Origin: CAZEMR01 sp964513465
GTDB lineage: Bacteria > Bacteroidota > Ignavibacteria > Kapaibacteriales > UBA2268
Length of the DNA stretch: 20,122 bases
Direction: 5' to 3'
Assembly: GCA_964513465.1 (NCBI GenBank)
Contig: CAZEMR010000054.1
Span: 1-20,122 of the forward strand
Every line of letters begins with the position of its first letter. Position 1 is the stretch's first letter. This document shows, one piece after another, positions 6,148-14,985 of this stretch. The notes under the pieces were generated by a model, which saw only the letters and a list, made by a program, of their open reading frames with translations, searched no databases and was not told where the DNA came from. The position numbers were made by a program, and so were the translations under genes.

Positions 6148-9100
6148 ATGAGTGAAAGAAACTACACAACAATCGACGGAAACGAGGCTGCGGCATACGT
6201 AGCTTATCGCGTGAACGAGGTTTGCGCGATCTATCCGATCACCCCGTCGTCCAATATGGGCGAATGGGCCGACGAGTGGGCGGCAAAAGGATTACGCAAT
6301 ATATGGGGCGATATCCCCACTGTCTGCGAAATGCAGAGCGAAGGCGGCGCAGCAGGCGCAGTGCACGGATCGCTGCAGGCAGGCGCGCTGACCACCACAT
6401 TTACAGCATCGCAGGGCCTCCTGCTGAAAATTCCGAACATGTTCAAAATCGCCGGCGAGTTGACGCCATCGGTGTTCAACATCTCGGCGCGAAGCCTTGC
6501 CACACATGCGCTGTCGATCTTCGGCGACCACAGCGACGTTATGAGCGCGCGATCGACCGGATTCGCATTCCTGCCCTCCGGCTCGGTACAGGAAGTTTTG
6601 GATATGGGACTAATCGCCCAGGCATCGACTCTGGAATCGAGAATTCCGTTTGTCCATTTCTTCGACGGATTCCGCACATCGCATGAAGTATCCAAAATCG
6701 AACTCATCAGCGACGACATTATGCGCGAAATGATCAGCGACGAGCTCGTAGAAGCTCACCGCCGGAGATCGCTTTCGCCCGACCATCCGGTTATCCGCGG
6801 CACCGCCCAGAACCCGGACGTATTCTTCCAGAATCGTGAAACAGCAAATAAATTTTATGATGTATGCCCGGATATTGTCCAGAATCAGATGGACAAATTC
6901 GCCAAACTGACCGGCCGCCAGTATCACCTGTTTGATTACTACGGCGCGCCCGACGCGGAACGCATCGCAATCGTGATGGCATCCGCTTCGGAAACCGTAC
7001 GCGACACAGTCGAATACCTGACCGAACGCGGCGAAAAAGTCGGCGTGGTTGTTATCCGTCTCTATCGTCCGTTCGACAAAAAACGCTTCCTCGAGGCACT
7101 GCCCGAGACCACGAAAACAATCGCAGTGCTCGACCGCACCAAAGAGCCCGGCGCCACCGGCGAACCGCTCTATCTCGACATTGTCGATGCATTATACGAA
7201 GGCCTCGAAGAGGGCTATGGCAATCTGAAATCAATGCCCAAAGTAATCGGCGGACGCTACGGACTTTCGTCCAAGGAATTTACCCCCGCAATGGTCAAAG
7301 CGGTATTTGATAATATAAATACAGACAAACCCAAAAAGCGTTTCACAGTTGGTATCAATGACGACGTATCGAACACCAGCCTCGAAGTCGACCCGGAATT
7401 CGATATCGAATCCAAAGACGTAGTCCGCGCAATGTTCTACGGCCTCGGCTCCGACGGTACGGTCGGCGCAAACAAGAACTCGATCAAGATTATCGGCGAA
7501 AACACCGAAAATTATGCACAGGGCTATTTCGTATATGACTCGAAAAAAGCAGGCGCAATGACGGTATCGCATCTCCGGTTCGGCCCTAAACCGATCCGCT
7601 CGCCCTATCTGATCAGCAAGGCCAATTTCGTTGCCTGCCACCAGACGGTATTTCTGGAGAAATACGACATGGTCAAAGACCTTGTCGAAGGCGGCGTATT
7701 CCTGATCAACGCACCCTGGGCACCGGAAGATGTATGGAACAATCTGCCAAAGAAAACCCAGAAACATATTCTCGACAAAAAAGTTAAATTATATACAATC
7801 GACGCCCAGGAAGTGGCCGAAAACAGCGGCATGGGCCGCCGCATCAATACAGTGATGCAGACCTGCTTCTTCGCAATTTCGGGCGGGCTGCCCCGCGACG
7901 AGGCCATCAGCGCCATCAAGGATTCGATCCGCAAAACCTACGGCCGCAAAGGCGAAGAAATCGTCAATATGAACCTCAAAGCCGTGGACAACACACTCGA
8001 GCATCTGCACGAAGTGAAAGTACCCGCAGAGGTCAGCTCGCAATTCGACATTGCTGCCCCGGTTCCCGAAAACGCTCCCGACTTTGTCAAAAACGTGATC
8101 GGCGAAATCATTGCCGGACGCGGCGATGCTCTTCCCGTCAGCGCATTCCCCAAAGACGGCACATGGCCGATGTCGACCACACAGTGGGAAAAACGCAACA
8201 TCGCGCTCCAAATCCCCGTCTGGGACGAAAACATCTGTATCCAGTGCGGCAAATGCGCAATGGTATGCCCCCACGCGACAATTCGCCAGAAAGTTTACGA
8301 ACCTTCGTATCTGGACAAAGCTCCCGATACATTTAAAGCAGTCGACGCTCGCGACAAAAACTACAGCGGCATGAAATATTCGCTCCAGGTGGCCCCCGAG
8401 GATTGCACCGGATGTAATGTCTGCTTCGAAGTCTGCCCGGTCAAGGACAAATCCAATCCCAAACGCCGCGCACTCAATATGGAACCCCAGACGCCGCTTC
8501 GCAAAACCGAAGCCGAAAACTGGGAATTCTTCCTTACATTGCCCGAGCTGGATCGCACAAAAATCACCACAAGCCGCATCGGCCAGCAGCAGATGCAGCG
8601 CCCGCTGTTCGAATTCTCCGGCGCATGCTCCGGCTGCGGCGAGACGCCATACATCAAGCTCGCCAGCCAGCTATTCGGCGACCGCATGGTGATTGCCAAC
8701 GCAACCGGCTGCTCCTCGATTTATGGCGGCAACCTGCCGACCACGCCATTCTGCACCAACGACGAAGGCCGCGGCCCGGCATGGTCGAACTCGCTGTTCG
8801 AGGATAACGCGGAATTCGGACTCGGATACCGCCTTGCAATCGACAAGCAGAACGAAGTAGCAATCGCATTGCTGCGCAAAATGGCCTCGCAGATTGGCGA
8901 AAATCTCGTAAATGATATAATCAATGCCGACCAGACCGACGAGCCCGGCATCTTCGAGCAGCGCAAACGCGTCGAACAGCTTCGCGACAAGCTCGGCACA
9001 ATCGGCGGCGAAGACGCAAAACGCCTCAATTCAGTGGCCGACTACCTCGTTAAGAAAAGCGTCTGGATCGTCGGCGGCGACGGCTGGGCATACGACATCG

Positions 9101-9708
9101 GCTATGGCGGACTCGATCACGTGATCGCACTTGGCAAGGATGTGAATATCCTGGTGCTCGATACCGAAGTATATTCAAATACAGGCGGCCAGACCTCCAA
9201 AGCCACCCCGCTTGGCGCCGTTGCGAAATTCTCCGCAGCAGGCAAAGCCACCGGCAAAAAAGACCTCGGCCTTATGGCAATGAGCTATGGCACAGTCTAT
9301 GTCGGCTGCGTTGCGCTCGGCGCAAAGGACGACCACACGCTGAAGACCTTCCTCGAAGCCGAAGCATACGACGGCCCCTCGATCATAATCGCATACAGCC
9401 ACTGTATTGCCCAGGGCATCGATATGGAAGCGCCGCTCAAAGAGCACAAAGCAGCGGTCGACACCGGCCAGTGGCTCCTTTATCGCTACAACCCGACTCT
9501 TCTGAAAGAGGGCAAAAATCCGCTCAGCCTGGATTCCAAAGCGCCGAAAAAACGCGTAGAGGACTACCTGAGAATGGAGAACCGCTTCAAGATGCTGCTT
9601 AAGAGCATGCCCGAGCGCGCTCAGAAATTCTTCGAGCAGGCCCAAAAAGACGTCGACTATCGCTATGATTATTATAAATATCTCGCCGACAGAAAATTAG
9701 GCGAATAA
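6148..9708 (+). CDS. nifJ: pyruvate:ferredoxin (flavodoxin) oxidoreductase, single-chain
   Basis: This 1186-residue protein has the full length and domain order of homodimeric PFOR. The pyrimidine-binding domain (YPITPSS near residue 30, FTASQGLL near 91) comes first, then the transketolase C-like domain, the gamma domain (residues 420-600), the EKR linker and two ferredoxin-type 4Fe-4S sites (Cys697/700/703/707 and Cys753/756/759/763). The TPP-binding domain (GGDGWAYDIG, then VYSNTGGQ) is last. The proximal cluster cysteines Cys827, Cys830, Cys855 and Cys1086 are all present. The enzyme interconverts pyruvate plus CoA with acetyl-CoA, CO2 and reduced ferredoxin in the cytoplasm. AGGGA nine bases before the ATG supports the start. 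A DHOD-like flavoprotein follows 93 bases later. I see no frameshift or missing motif. Confidence 0.98.
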   Translation: MSERNYTTIDGNEAAAYVAYRVNEVCAIYPITPSSNMGEWADEWAAKGLRNIWGDIPTVCEMQSEGGAAGAVHGSLQAGALTTTFTASQGLLLKIPNMFKIAGELTPSVFNISARSLATHALSIFGDHSDVMSARSTGFAFLPSGSVQEVLDMGLIAQASTLESRIPFVHFFDGFRTSHEVSKIELISDDIMREMISDELVEAHRRRSLSPDHPVIRGTAQNPDVFFQNRETANKFYDVCPDIVQNQMDKFAKLTGRQYHLFDYYGAPDAERIAIVMASASETVRDTVEYLTERGEKVGVVVIRLYRPFDKKRFLEALPETTKTIAVLDRTKEPGATGEPLYLDIVDALYEGLEEGYGNLKSMPKVIGGRYGLSSKEFTPAMVKAVFDNINTDKPKKRFTVGINDDVSNTSLEVDPEFDIESKDVVRAMFYGLGSDGTVGANKNSIKIIGENTENYAQGYFVYDSKKAGAMTVSHLRFGPKPIRSPYLISKANFVACHQTVFLEKYDMVKDLVEGGVFLINAPWAPEDVWNNLPKKTQKHILDKKVKLYTIDAQEVAENSGMGRRINTVMQTCFFAISGGLPRDEAISAIKDSIRKTYGRKGEEIVNMNLKAVDNTLEHLHEVKVPAEVSSQFDIAAPVPENAPDFVKNVIGEIIAGRGDALPVSAFPKDGTWPMSTTQWEKRNIALQIPVWDENICIQCGKCAMVCPHATIRQKVYEPSYLDKAPDTFKAVDARDKNYSGMKYSLQVAPEDCTGCNVCFEVCPVKDKSNPKRRALNMEPQTPLRKTEAENWEFFLTLPELDRTKITTSRIGQQQMQRPLFEFSGACSGCGETPYIKLASQLFGDRMVIANATGCSSIYGGNLPTTPFCTNDEGRGPAWSNSLFEDNAEFGLGYRLAIDKQNEVAIALLRKMASQIGENLVNDIINADQTDEPGIFEQRKRVEQLRDKLGTIGGEDAKRLNSVADYLVKKSVWIVGGDGWAYDIGYGGLDHVIALGKDVNILVLDTEVYSNTGGQTSKATPLGAVAKFSAAGKATGKKDLGLMAMSYGTVYVGCVALGAKDDHTLKTFLEAEAYDGPSIIIAYSHCIAQGIDMEAPLKEHKAAVDTGQWLLYRYNPTLLKEGKNPLSLDSKAPKKRVEDYLRMENRFKMLLKSMPERAQKFFEQAQKDVDYRYDYYKYLADRKLGE

Positions 9709-9721
9709 TCACTTCATTGAT

Positions 9722-9749
9722 GCGGGCGCCCATCAAATAGGGCGTCCGC
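9722..9749 (+). terminator. GC-rich hairpin between PFOR and DHOD-like gene (no U-tract)
   Basis: Ten base pairs (GCGGGCGCCC with GGGCGTCCGC, one G-T wobble) enclose the 8-base loop ATCAAATA. No T-run follows, so this is more likely an mRNA-stabilising or processing hairpin, or a leaky terminator, than a full stop. It would leave the PFOR message more abundant than the downstream gene. Confidence 0.5.
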
Positions 9750-9801
9750 TCAATATTACCGACCGGAAATTAATAATTGAAATAAAAATTCAGGAGTTAA
9801 T

Positions 9802-10803
9802 ATGGATCTGAAAACGAAATATCTCGGTATGACGCTCAAATCGCCGCTCATGCTGGCAGCTTCGCCCATCTCCGAGAGTATCGAAAATCTGAAAAAAGTC
9901 GCCGATCGCGGCGCAGGCGCAGTCGTTCTCTATTCGCTTTTCGAAGAGCAGATCAGAATGGAACAGCGCGAGCTGCATTACCACACAATCCACGGCACCG
10001 AACGCTTCGCCGAATCGCTCACTTATTTCCCGGAAATGCCCGAATATAAAGTCGGACCCGAGCAATACCTCGAGCACATCAAAAAAGCCAAAGACGCCGT
10101 GAATATCCCCGTCATCGCCAGCCTGAACGGCCAGACGTTGGGCGGATGGACGGATTACGCCAAAAAAATCGAGGAAGCCGGCGCTGACGCTCTCGAGCTT
10201 AATATTTATTATATCCCCACCGACCCGAATCTGGACGGCGAGGAAATCGAGAAAGCATACATCGACATCCTCAAACAGGTCAAATCCACAGTGAAGATTC
10301 CCGTGGCGATGAAGCTGCATCCATTCTTCACCAATATGTCGAATATGGCCAAACGCTGCGACGAAGCAGGCGCCGACGGCCTTGTGCTGTTCAACCGCTT
10401 CCAGCAGCCCGATATCAATCTGGCGGAACTCGAAATACGGCCCAAAGCAACGCTCAGCCACGAAGTCAATATCCGGCTGCCGCTGCGCTGGATCGCAATC
10501 CTTAAAAATAATATCAAAGCCGATCTTTCGGCCACAAGCGGCATCCATACCGGACTCGACGCAATCAAAATGCTCATGGTGGGCGCCAATACAGTCCAGC
10601 TCTGCTCGGCATTGCTGAAGTACGGCGTCGAAAAATTCGGCGAAATCCACGACGATATGGAACGCTGGCTCACAGACCACGAATACGAATCGGTCGAACA
10701 GATGCTTGGCTCGATGACCAGAGAAAAGGTCGAAGACCCCAGCACCTTCGAGCGCGCGCAGTATATGAAGCAGATCACGAATTATAAATTCGGCCAGTAT
10801 TGA
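9802..10803 (+). CDS. dihydroorotate dehydrogenase-like FMN flavoprotein (PRK07565-type), probably not an orotate enzyme
   Basis: The 333-residue product is a TIM barrel of the DHOD family: an N-terminal KSPLMLAASPISES loop, VIASLNGQTLGGW, the lysine in VAMKLHPFF, the asparagine in VLFNRFQQPD, and a phosphate-binding TSGIHTGLDAIKML plus GANTVQLCSALL near the C-terminus. However, where true class 1 DHODs have LNxSCPN with the catalytic Cys (class 2 uses Ser elsewhere), this protein reads ELNIYYIPTDPN. The catalytic base is therefore absent at the expected place. This matches the DHOD-like family commonly annotated beside PFOR genes, whose reaction I do not know. AGGAG five bases before the ATG supports the start. 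It probably shares a transcript with nifJ. A role linked to pyruvate or ferredoxin metabolism is an inference from position only. Confidence 0.85.
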   Translation: MDLKTKYLGMTLKSPLMLAASPISESIENLKKVADRGAGAVVLYSLFEEQIRMEQRELHYHTIHGTERFAESLTYFPEMPEYKVGPEQYLEHIKKAKDAVNIPVIASLNGQTLGGWTDYAKKIEEAGADALELNIYYIPTDPNLDGEEIEKAYIDILKQVKSTVKIPVAMKLHPFFTNMSNMAKRCDEAGADGLVLFNRFQQPDINLAELEIRPKATLSHEVNIRLPLRWIAILKNNIKADLSATSGIHTGLDAIKMLMVGANTVQLCSALLKYGVEKFGEIHDDMERWLTDHEYESVEQMLGSMTREKVEDPSTFERAQYMKQITNYKFGQY

Positions 10804-10844
10804 TAGCTGATAACATCTGCCTGATATAAGCATAATTGAAATAG

Positions 10845-10903
10845 AAAAAACACATCTTATACAGAAAAAAGATTTAACTTGTCTGTATAGGTGTGTTTTT
10901 TTT
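10845..10903. terminator. strong bidirectional rho-independent terminator
   Basis: A long arm (AAAAAACACATCTTATACAG) pairs with CTGTATAGGTGTGTTTTTT, with one bulge, around a loop of about 18 bases. Flanking A and T runs make it work in either direction. It ends the PFOR and DHOD-like transcript and isolates it from korAB. Confidence 0.9.
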
Positions 10904-10981
10904 GTTTTAAGCCATTATAAATCAAACAATTCGCGGATAGACAAACCAAAATGCGACACAAACCGCCATAGACTTTATTTC

Positions 10982-11010
10982 TTGAAAGTTGGGCATTTCT
11001 TTGCTAATTT
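10982..11010 (+). promoter_or_regulatory. candidate promoter for korAB
   Basis: TTGAAA (10982-10987, 5/6 to the -35 consensus) and TAATTT (11005-11010, weak) are spaced by 17 bases. This would give a leader of roughly 95 bases. The 307-base gap 10804-11110 otherwise holds only the terminator described at 10845-10903 and featureless AT-rich sequence. Confidence 0.35.
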
Positions 11011-11110
11011 AATTCTGTTAAGATTTGATAAATCAATAACAATATTGAAACAGACATAACGTTCATATTTACCATATTTTTTCCTAAACAAATCGAGTGA
11101 TGAAATAAAA

Positions 11111-12955
11111 ATGGAAAAAAAAGTCCAGTATCTGGATGAGGTAACCATCCGCTTTGCCGGCGACTCCGGCGACGGTATGCAGCTTACCGGCACCCAGTTC
11201 TCCAACACTTCCGGTACGATGGGAAACGATGTTAACACATTCCCGGATTACCCGTCTGAAATTCGCGCTCCGGAAGGAACCCTTTATGGAGTCAGCGCGT
11301 ATCAGATACAATTTGGCGCTAAAAGATTACATACACCCGGCAATAAGATCGACGTACTGGTGGCAATGAACGCCTCCTCGCTGAAGGTCAATCTGCCGAA
11401 CGTCCGGAAAGGCGGTATTATTATTGTTAATACCTCCGGTTTCGGCGACAAAAACCTCAAATTGGCCGAATACGAAACCAATCCGCTCGAGGACGATACC
11501 CTGAAGGATTATCAGGTATTCCCGATTGATATGTCCAAAATTGTCCACGACGTACTGGACGACATGCAGATGTCGCCCAAAAACGTAGAGCGAACCAAAA
11601 ACCTTTTCGCGCTGGGACTTACCTACTGGCTGTATAACCGCCCGATGGAGCCAACAGTGAAATGGCTGAGCGAGAAATTCAGCAATAAAATTAATATACT
11701 TCAGGCCAACCTGAAGGCGCTCAAAGCAGGCTGGGAATACGGCGAATCGCGCGAGGAATTTGCCACCCAGTTCAAAATCAAAAAAGCCGAGCTGCCACCG
11801 GGCACCTACAGGAATATCACCGGCAACGAAGCCGTGGCCATCGGTCTGGTGACCGCCGCCCACAAGGCTAATCTGCCGCTGTTCCTCGGATCGTATCCGA
11901 TCACCCCGGCCACCGAAATTCTGCATTTTATCTCAGGATATAAAAAATACGGCGTGAAGCACCTGCAGGCCGAAGACGAAATCGCAGGCATCTGCAGCGC
12001 AATAGGCGCCGCATTCGGCGGATACATGGCCGCCACCACGACCTCGGGCCCTGGCCTCTCGCTCAAGGTCGAATCGATCGGTCTTGCAATAATTCTCGAG
12101 CTGCCGCTCGTAATTGTTGACGTGCAGCGCGGCGGCCCCAGCACCGGACTTCCGACCAAGCCCGAGCAGGCCGACCTTCTGATGGCGATGTATGGCCGCC
12201 ACGGCGAAGCCCCGCTGCCCATAGTCGCAGCCCGCACCGCCGAAGACTGCTTCCACGCCACTATAGAGGCATCGCGCCTTGCATTTAAATATATGACGCC
12301 GGTAATTTTGCTGACAGACGGCTATCTGGCGCAGGGCACCAATCCGTTCCGCGTACCCGATATCGATAAATTACCCGATATTACACCGAAATTCGTGACC
12401 GATCCCAAAGGATTCGCACCCTATAAACGCGACCCGGAAACCCTTGCCCGCATGTGGGCAATACCCGGTACCCAGGGCCTCGAGCACCGCATCGGCGGCC
12501 TCGAAAAAGAAGACATCTCCGGCCTTGTGAGCCAGGATCCGCTAAACCATCAGAAGATGGTCGAAATCCGCCAGCGCAAAATCGATAATATCGCCGGCGA
12601 TATCCCCGAAGCCGAAATCCTCGGCGAGGAAGAAGGCGATCTGCTCGTGGTCGGATGGGGCGGCACCTATGGCGCAATTATCGACGCTTATAATAAATTA
12701 AGAAGCGAAGGCAAAAAGCTTTCGTATGCCCATCTGACTCACCTCAATCCATTCCCGCGCAATCTGGAAAGCATCCTGCGTAAATTCAAACGCATACTGA
12801 TCCCCGAGCTTAATACGGGACAGCTCCGGATGCTTCTGCGCGAGAAATATACACTGACTAATCTCATCGGCCTTAACAAAGTGCAGGGCCTTCCGCTCAA
12901 AGCATTCGAGGTCGAGGACAAAGTTAATGAACTTCTGAATCAAAAGGAGGGCTGA
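11111..12955 (+). CDS. korA: 2-oxoacid:ferredoxin oxidoreductase, fused gamma-alpha subunit (probably 2-oxoglutarate)
   Basis: The 614-residue protein fuses a gamma domain (residues 1-190, with FAGDSGDGMQLTGTQFS and TFPDYPSEIRAPEGT) to an alpha pyrimidine-binding domain (from about 230: NEAVAIGLV, SYPITPATEIL, TTTSGPGLSLK, VQRGGPSTGLPTKPEQADL) and a C-terminal transketolase-like domain ending at LNTGQLRMLLREKY. This is the gamma-alpha arrangement of KorA-type enzymes, which pair with a separate TPP-binding beta subunit. With KorB it would convert 2-oxoglutarate and CoA to succinyl-CoA, CO2 and reduced ferredoxin, or the reverse. Substrate choice between 2-oxoglutarate and other 2-oxoacids cannot be fixed from sequence by eye. 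The ribosome site is weak (GAGTGATG about 10 bases upstream). The last codons contain the strong ribosome site for korB, four bases away, so subunit expression is coupled. Confidence 0.93.
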   Translation: MEKKVQYLDEVTIRFAGDSGDGMQLTGTQFSNTSGTMGNDVNTFPDYPSEIRAPEGTLYGVSAYQIQFGAKRLHTPGNKIDVLVAMNASSLKVNLPNVRKGGIIIVNTSGFGDKNLKLAEYETNPLEDDTLKDYQVFPIDMSKIVHDVLDDMQMSPKNVERTKNLFALGLTYWLYNRPMEPTVKWLSEKFSNKINILQANLKALKAGWEYGESREEFATQFKIKKAELPPGTYRNITGNEAVAIGLVTAAHKANLPLFLGSYPITPATEILHFISGYKKYGVKHLQAEDEIAGICSAIGAAFGGYMAATTTSGPGLSLKVESIGLAIILELPLVIVDVQRGGPSTGLPTKPEQADLLMAMYGRHGEAPLPIVAARTAEDCFHATIEASRLAFKYMTPVILLTDGYLAQGTNPFRVPDIDKLPDITPKFVTDPKGFAPYKRDPETLARMWAIPGTQGLEHRIGGLEKEDISGLVSQDPLNHQKMVEIRQRKIDNIAGDIPEAEILGEEEGDLLVVGWGGTYGAIIDAYNKLRSEGKKLSYAHLTHLNPFPRNLESILRKFKRILIPELNTGQLRMLLREKYTLTNLIGLNKVQGLPLKAFEVEDKVNELLNQKEG

Positions 12956-12959
12956 CACA

Positions 12960-14036
12960 ATGGCCAATTTAATAGATAATATTCTTGCTAAACCGCATGA
13001 GGGATCGCTCGAGACCACACCGAAGGACTACAAGGTGGGGATCGACGTTCGCTGGTGCGCCGGATGCGGCGGATATGCGATACTAGCCCAGGTGCAGCAG
13101 ATCATGCCCGAACTTGGCATTCCCAAGGAAAATATCGTATTCGTATCCGGCATCGGCTGTTCGAGCCGATTCCCGTATTATATGGACGTCTACGGCGTGC
13201 ACTCGATGCACGGCCGCGCGCTGGCGATTGCATCCGGCCTTAAAACCGCCCGCCCCGACCTATCGGTCTGGATCGCCACAGGCGACGGCGACTGCATGAG
13301 CATCGGCGGCAACCACTTTATCCATGCCGCACGCCGCAATGTCGATATGAACGTGCTGATGTTCAACAACGAAGTCTACAGCCTTACCAAAGGCCAGTAT
13401 TCGCCGACATCCCAGCCCGGCCAGATCACCAAATCATCGCCGCTGGGCGTGCTCGACGATCCGTTCAATCCGCCCTCACTCGCAATGGGCGCAGGCGCCA
13501 CCTTCGTGGCCCGCGGATTCGACCGCGACGTCAAAATGCTCAAGCACCTCTTCCAGCGCGCATCGCAGCACAAGGGCTTCGCATTCGTCGAAGTCTACGC
13601 CAACTGCGTGATATTCAACGACGGCGCATTCGATAAATATACCAAAAAAAGCACACGCGAGGACTACACCGTCTGGCTCGAACACGGCCAGCCACTCGTA
13701 TTCGGCAAAGAACGCAACCGCGGCGTCAAGCTCGACGGCATCAAGCCAGTCGTGGTATCGCTCGACGACGGCTCGCACTCGATCGACGACCTTTTGGTCC
13801 ACGACGAGAAGAACCCCGATCTGGCATACATACTCGGGAATATGACATTCAACTCCGAGCTGCCGCGCCCGATCGGCATATTCCAGTCGCTCGAAAAACC
13901 CAGCTACGACGAAAAAGTAACCTGGCAGATCGAGGAAGAAACCAAAAAGCCGGACGCATACGATCTGGAAAAACTCCTCCGCGGCAAGGAATCATGGGAG
14001 ATAAGCGAAGAAGACTCCGCCGCCAAAAGCAACTGA
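12960..14036 (+). CDS. korB: 2-oxoacid:ferredoxin oxidoreductase beta subunit (TPP and 4Fe-4S binding)
   Basis: The 358-residue product carries the beta-subunit signature. Cysteines 33, 36 (WCAGCGGY), 68 (GIGCSSR) and 217 (VYANCVIF) ligate the 4Fe-4S cluster. The TPP motif starts at GDGDCMSIGGNH (residues 109-120) and ends at MFNNEVYSLTKGQYSPTS. Family members typically end near residue 280-340; here the tail is slightly long, charged and low in complexity (SEEDSAAKSN). AGGAGG nine bases before the ATG, lying inside the end of korA, fixes the start. No separate ferredoxin subunit (KorD) is adjacent, which fits two-subunit KorAB enzymes that use free ferredoxin. A terminator hairpin follows 25 bases after the stop. 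Confidence 0.95.
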   Translation: MANLIDNILAKPHEGSLETTPKDYKVGIDVRWCAGCGGYAILAQVQQIMPELGIPKENIVFVSGIGCSSRFPYYMDVYGVHSMHGRALAIASGLKTARPDLSVWIATGDGDCMSIGGNHFIHAARRNVDMNVLMFNNEVYSLTKGQYSPTSQPGQITKSSPLGVLDDPFNPPSLAMGAGATFVARGFDRDVKMLKHLFQRASQHKGFAFVEVYANCVIFNDGAFDKYTKKSTREDYTVWLEHGQPLVFGKERNRGVKLDGIKPVVVSLDDGSHSIDDLLVHDEKNPDLAYILGNMTFNSELPRPIGIFQSLEKPSYDEKVTWQIEEETKKPDAYDLEKLLRGKESWEISEEDSAAKSN

Positions 14037-14061
14037 AATATATAAATATATATACCCAAAT

Positions 14062-14093
14062 GGCTGCCAGCAGATTTGCAGGCAGCCTTTATT
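14062..14093 (+). terminator. rho-independent terminator after korB
   Basis: GGCTGCC (14062-14068) pairs with GGCAGCC (14081-14087). The stem continues past an A-A mismatch into GCA/TGC around a GATT loop, followed by TTTATT. The outer stem is nearly the same as that of the terminator at 4266-4293. Confidence 0.8.
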
Positions 14094-14148
14094 GGTTTGG
14101 GGAATTGCAATTTAGGAAAAACAATTTCGTATATCATGTCAGAAAATC

Positions 14149-14172
14149 TAACATTGATATGTTATGTATTAT
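14149..14172 (+). promoter_or_regulatory. candidate promoter and operator palindrome of the toxin-antitoxin module
   Basis: TAACAT (14149-14154) and ATGTTA (14159-14164) form a perfect inverted repeat around TGAT. They sit directly upstream of a TATTAT -10-like box (14167-14172). With transcription starting about seven bases later the mRNA would be nearly leaderless for the ATG at 14184. XRE-type antitoxins usually bind such palindromes to repress their own operon. That role is inferred here. Confidence 0.45.
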
Positions 14173-14183
14173 ACCAAATTTTT

Positions 14184-14972
14184 ATGAAATCGAACATGCT
14201 TACTAAAGAAGAACTCGGAAAACGAACTGCTGCCTTGCGAAAAAACAGAGGGTTTTCGCAGGAAAAATTCGCGGAATTGCTGAGATTATCAAGATCAACT
14301 CTCGCTCATATCGAGAAAGGCCGGCGAAATCTATCCGCATTAGAGCTTCGTAAAATATCCGATATTTTGCAAATTTCGGCAAATCGAATACTTATGGATG
14401 ATTTTTCTATTAATGAAATTTATTTTTCTGAAAATATTGAAAATGAGGCCGCCGAAATCAGAGTGTCGGCCCCCGAAATGAATATCTCTAAATTCAGAAA
14501 CATATTATTATATGTGATAAGTGAATGCGGCGCTAAAGCTAATTTCGAAAAGAATTTGTTGAATGCACTTCTATATTTTACCGATTTTGATTATTATGAA
14601 GTTTATGAAGAGCATCTGACCGGAGCTACTTATAAAAAGGTGCCTTATGGTCCGATTCCCGAGAAAATTGATGACATTTTGAACAATATGATTGAAAATT
14701 CGGAAATTATTAAGGTTGAAACCGATTCTGAGAGAAAAGTTATGTTCAGATTGCTGGCACTGCAAAAGCCAGATCTGAAGATGCTGAAAGCTAATGAAAA
14801 AGTAATTATTGATAATGTTATTGATAAATATGCCGACTGGAATGCGGAAAAATTGACGGAATTCGCCCGAAATGATATGCCCTGGAAAGCCACGGATGAG
14901 GGCGACATAATCGATTACGAGCTGGCGTTTTACCGCGTGGAGCCGTTTTCAGCGAGAAATTATTCTGACTAA
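14184..14972 (+). CDS. XRE-HTH plus Panacea (SocA-like, DUF4065) antitoxin
   Basis: The 262-residue product starts with a helix-turn-helix of the XRE/Cro type (LGKRTAALRKNRGFSQEKFAELLRLSRSTLAHIEKGRRNLS). A linker follows, then a C-terminal Panacea domain recognisable from LNALLYFTDFDYYEVYEEHLTGATYKKVPYGPIPE. Panacea antitoxins neutralise many unrelated toxins, and the HTH adds autoregulation. The frame is open from 14076, but those codons run through the korB terminator and a candidate promoter, so I start at 14184. ATG 14196 is an alternative, and neither has a clear ribosome site. The toxin gene follows 13 bases later. Base composition is clearly more AT-rich than the korAB genes before it and the asd gene after the module, suggesting horizontal acquisition. 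Confidence 0.85.
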   Translation: MKSNMLTKEELGKRTAALRKNRGFSQEKFAELLRLSRSTLAHIEKGRRNLSALELRKISDILQISANRILMDDFSINEIYFSENIENEAAEIRVSAPEMNISKFRNILLYVISECGAKANFEKNLLNALLYFTDFDYYEVYEEHLTGATYKKVPYGPIPEKIDDILNNMIENSEIIKVETDSERKVMFRLLALQKPDLKMLKANEKVIIDNVIDKYADWNAEKLTEFARNDMPWKATDEGDIIDYELAFYRVEPFSARNYSD

Positions 14973-14985
14973 TAAGTGAGACGGA

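Noticed and set aside
14076..14183. N-terminal 36-residue extension of the Panacea antitoxin
   Set aside because: The extension would be translated through the korB terminator and the candidate operator and promoter, and it has no recognisable domain.
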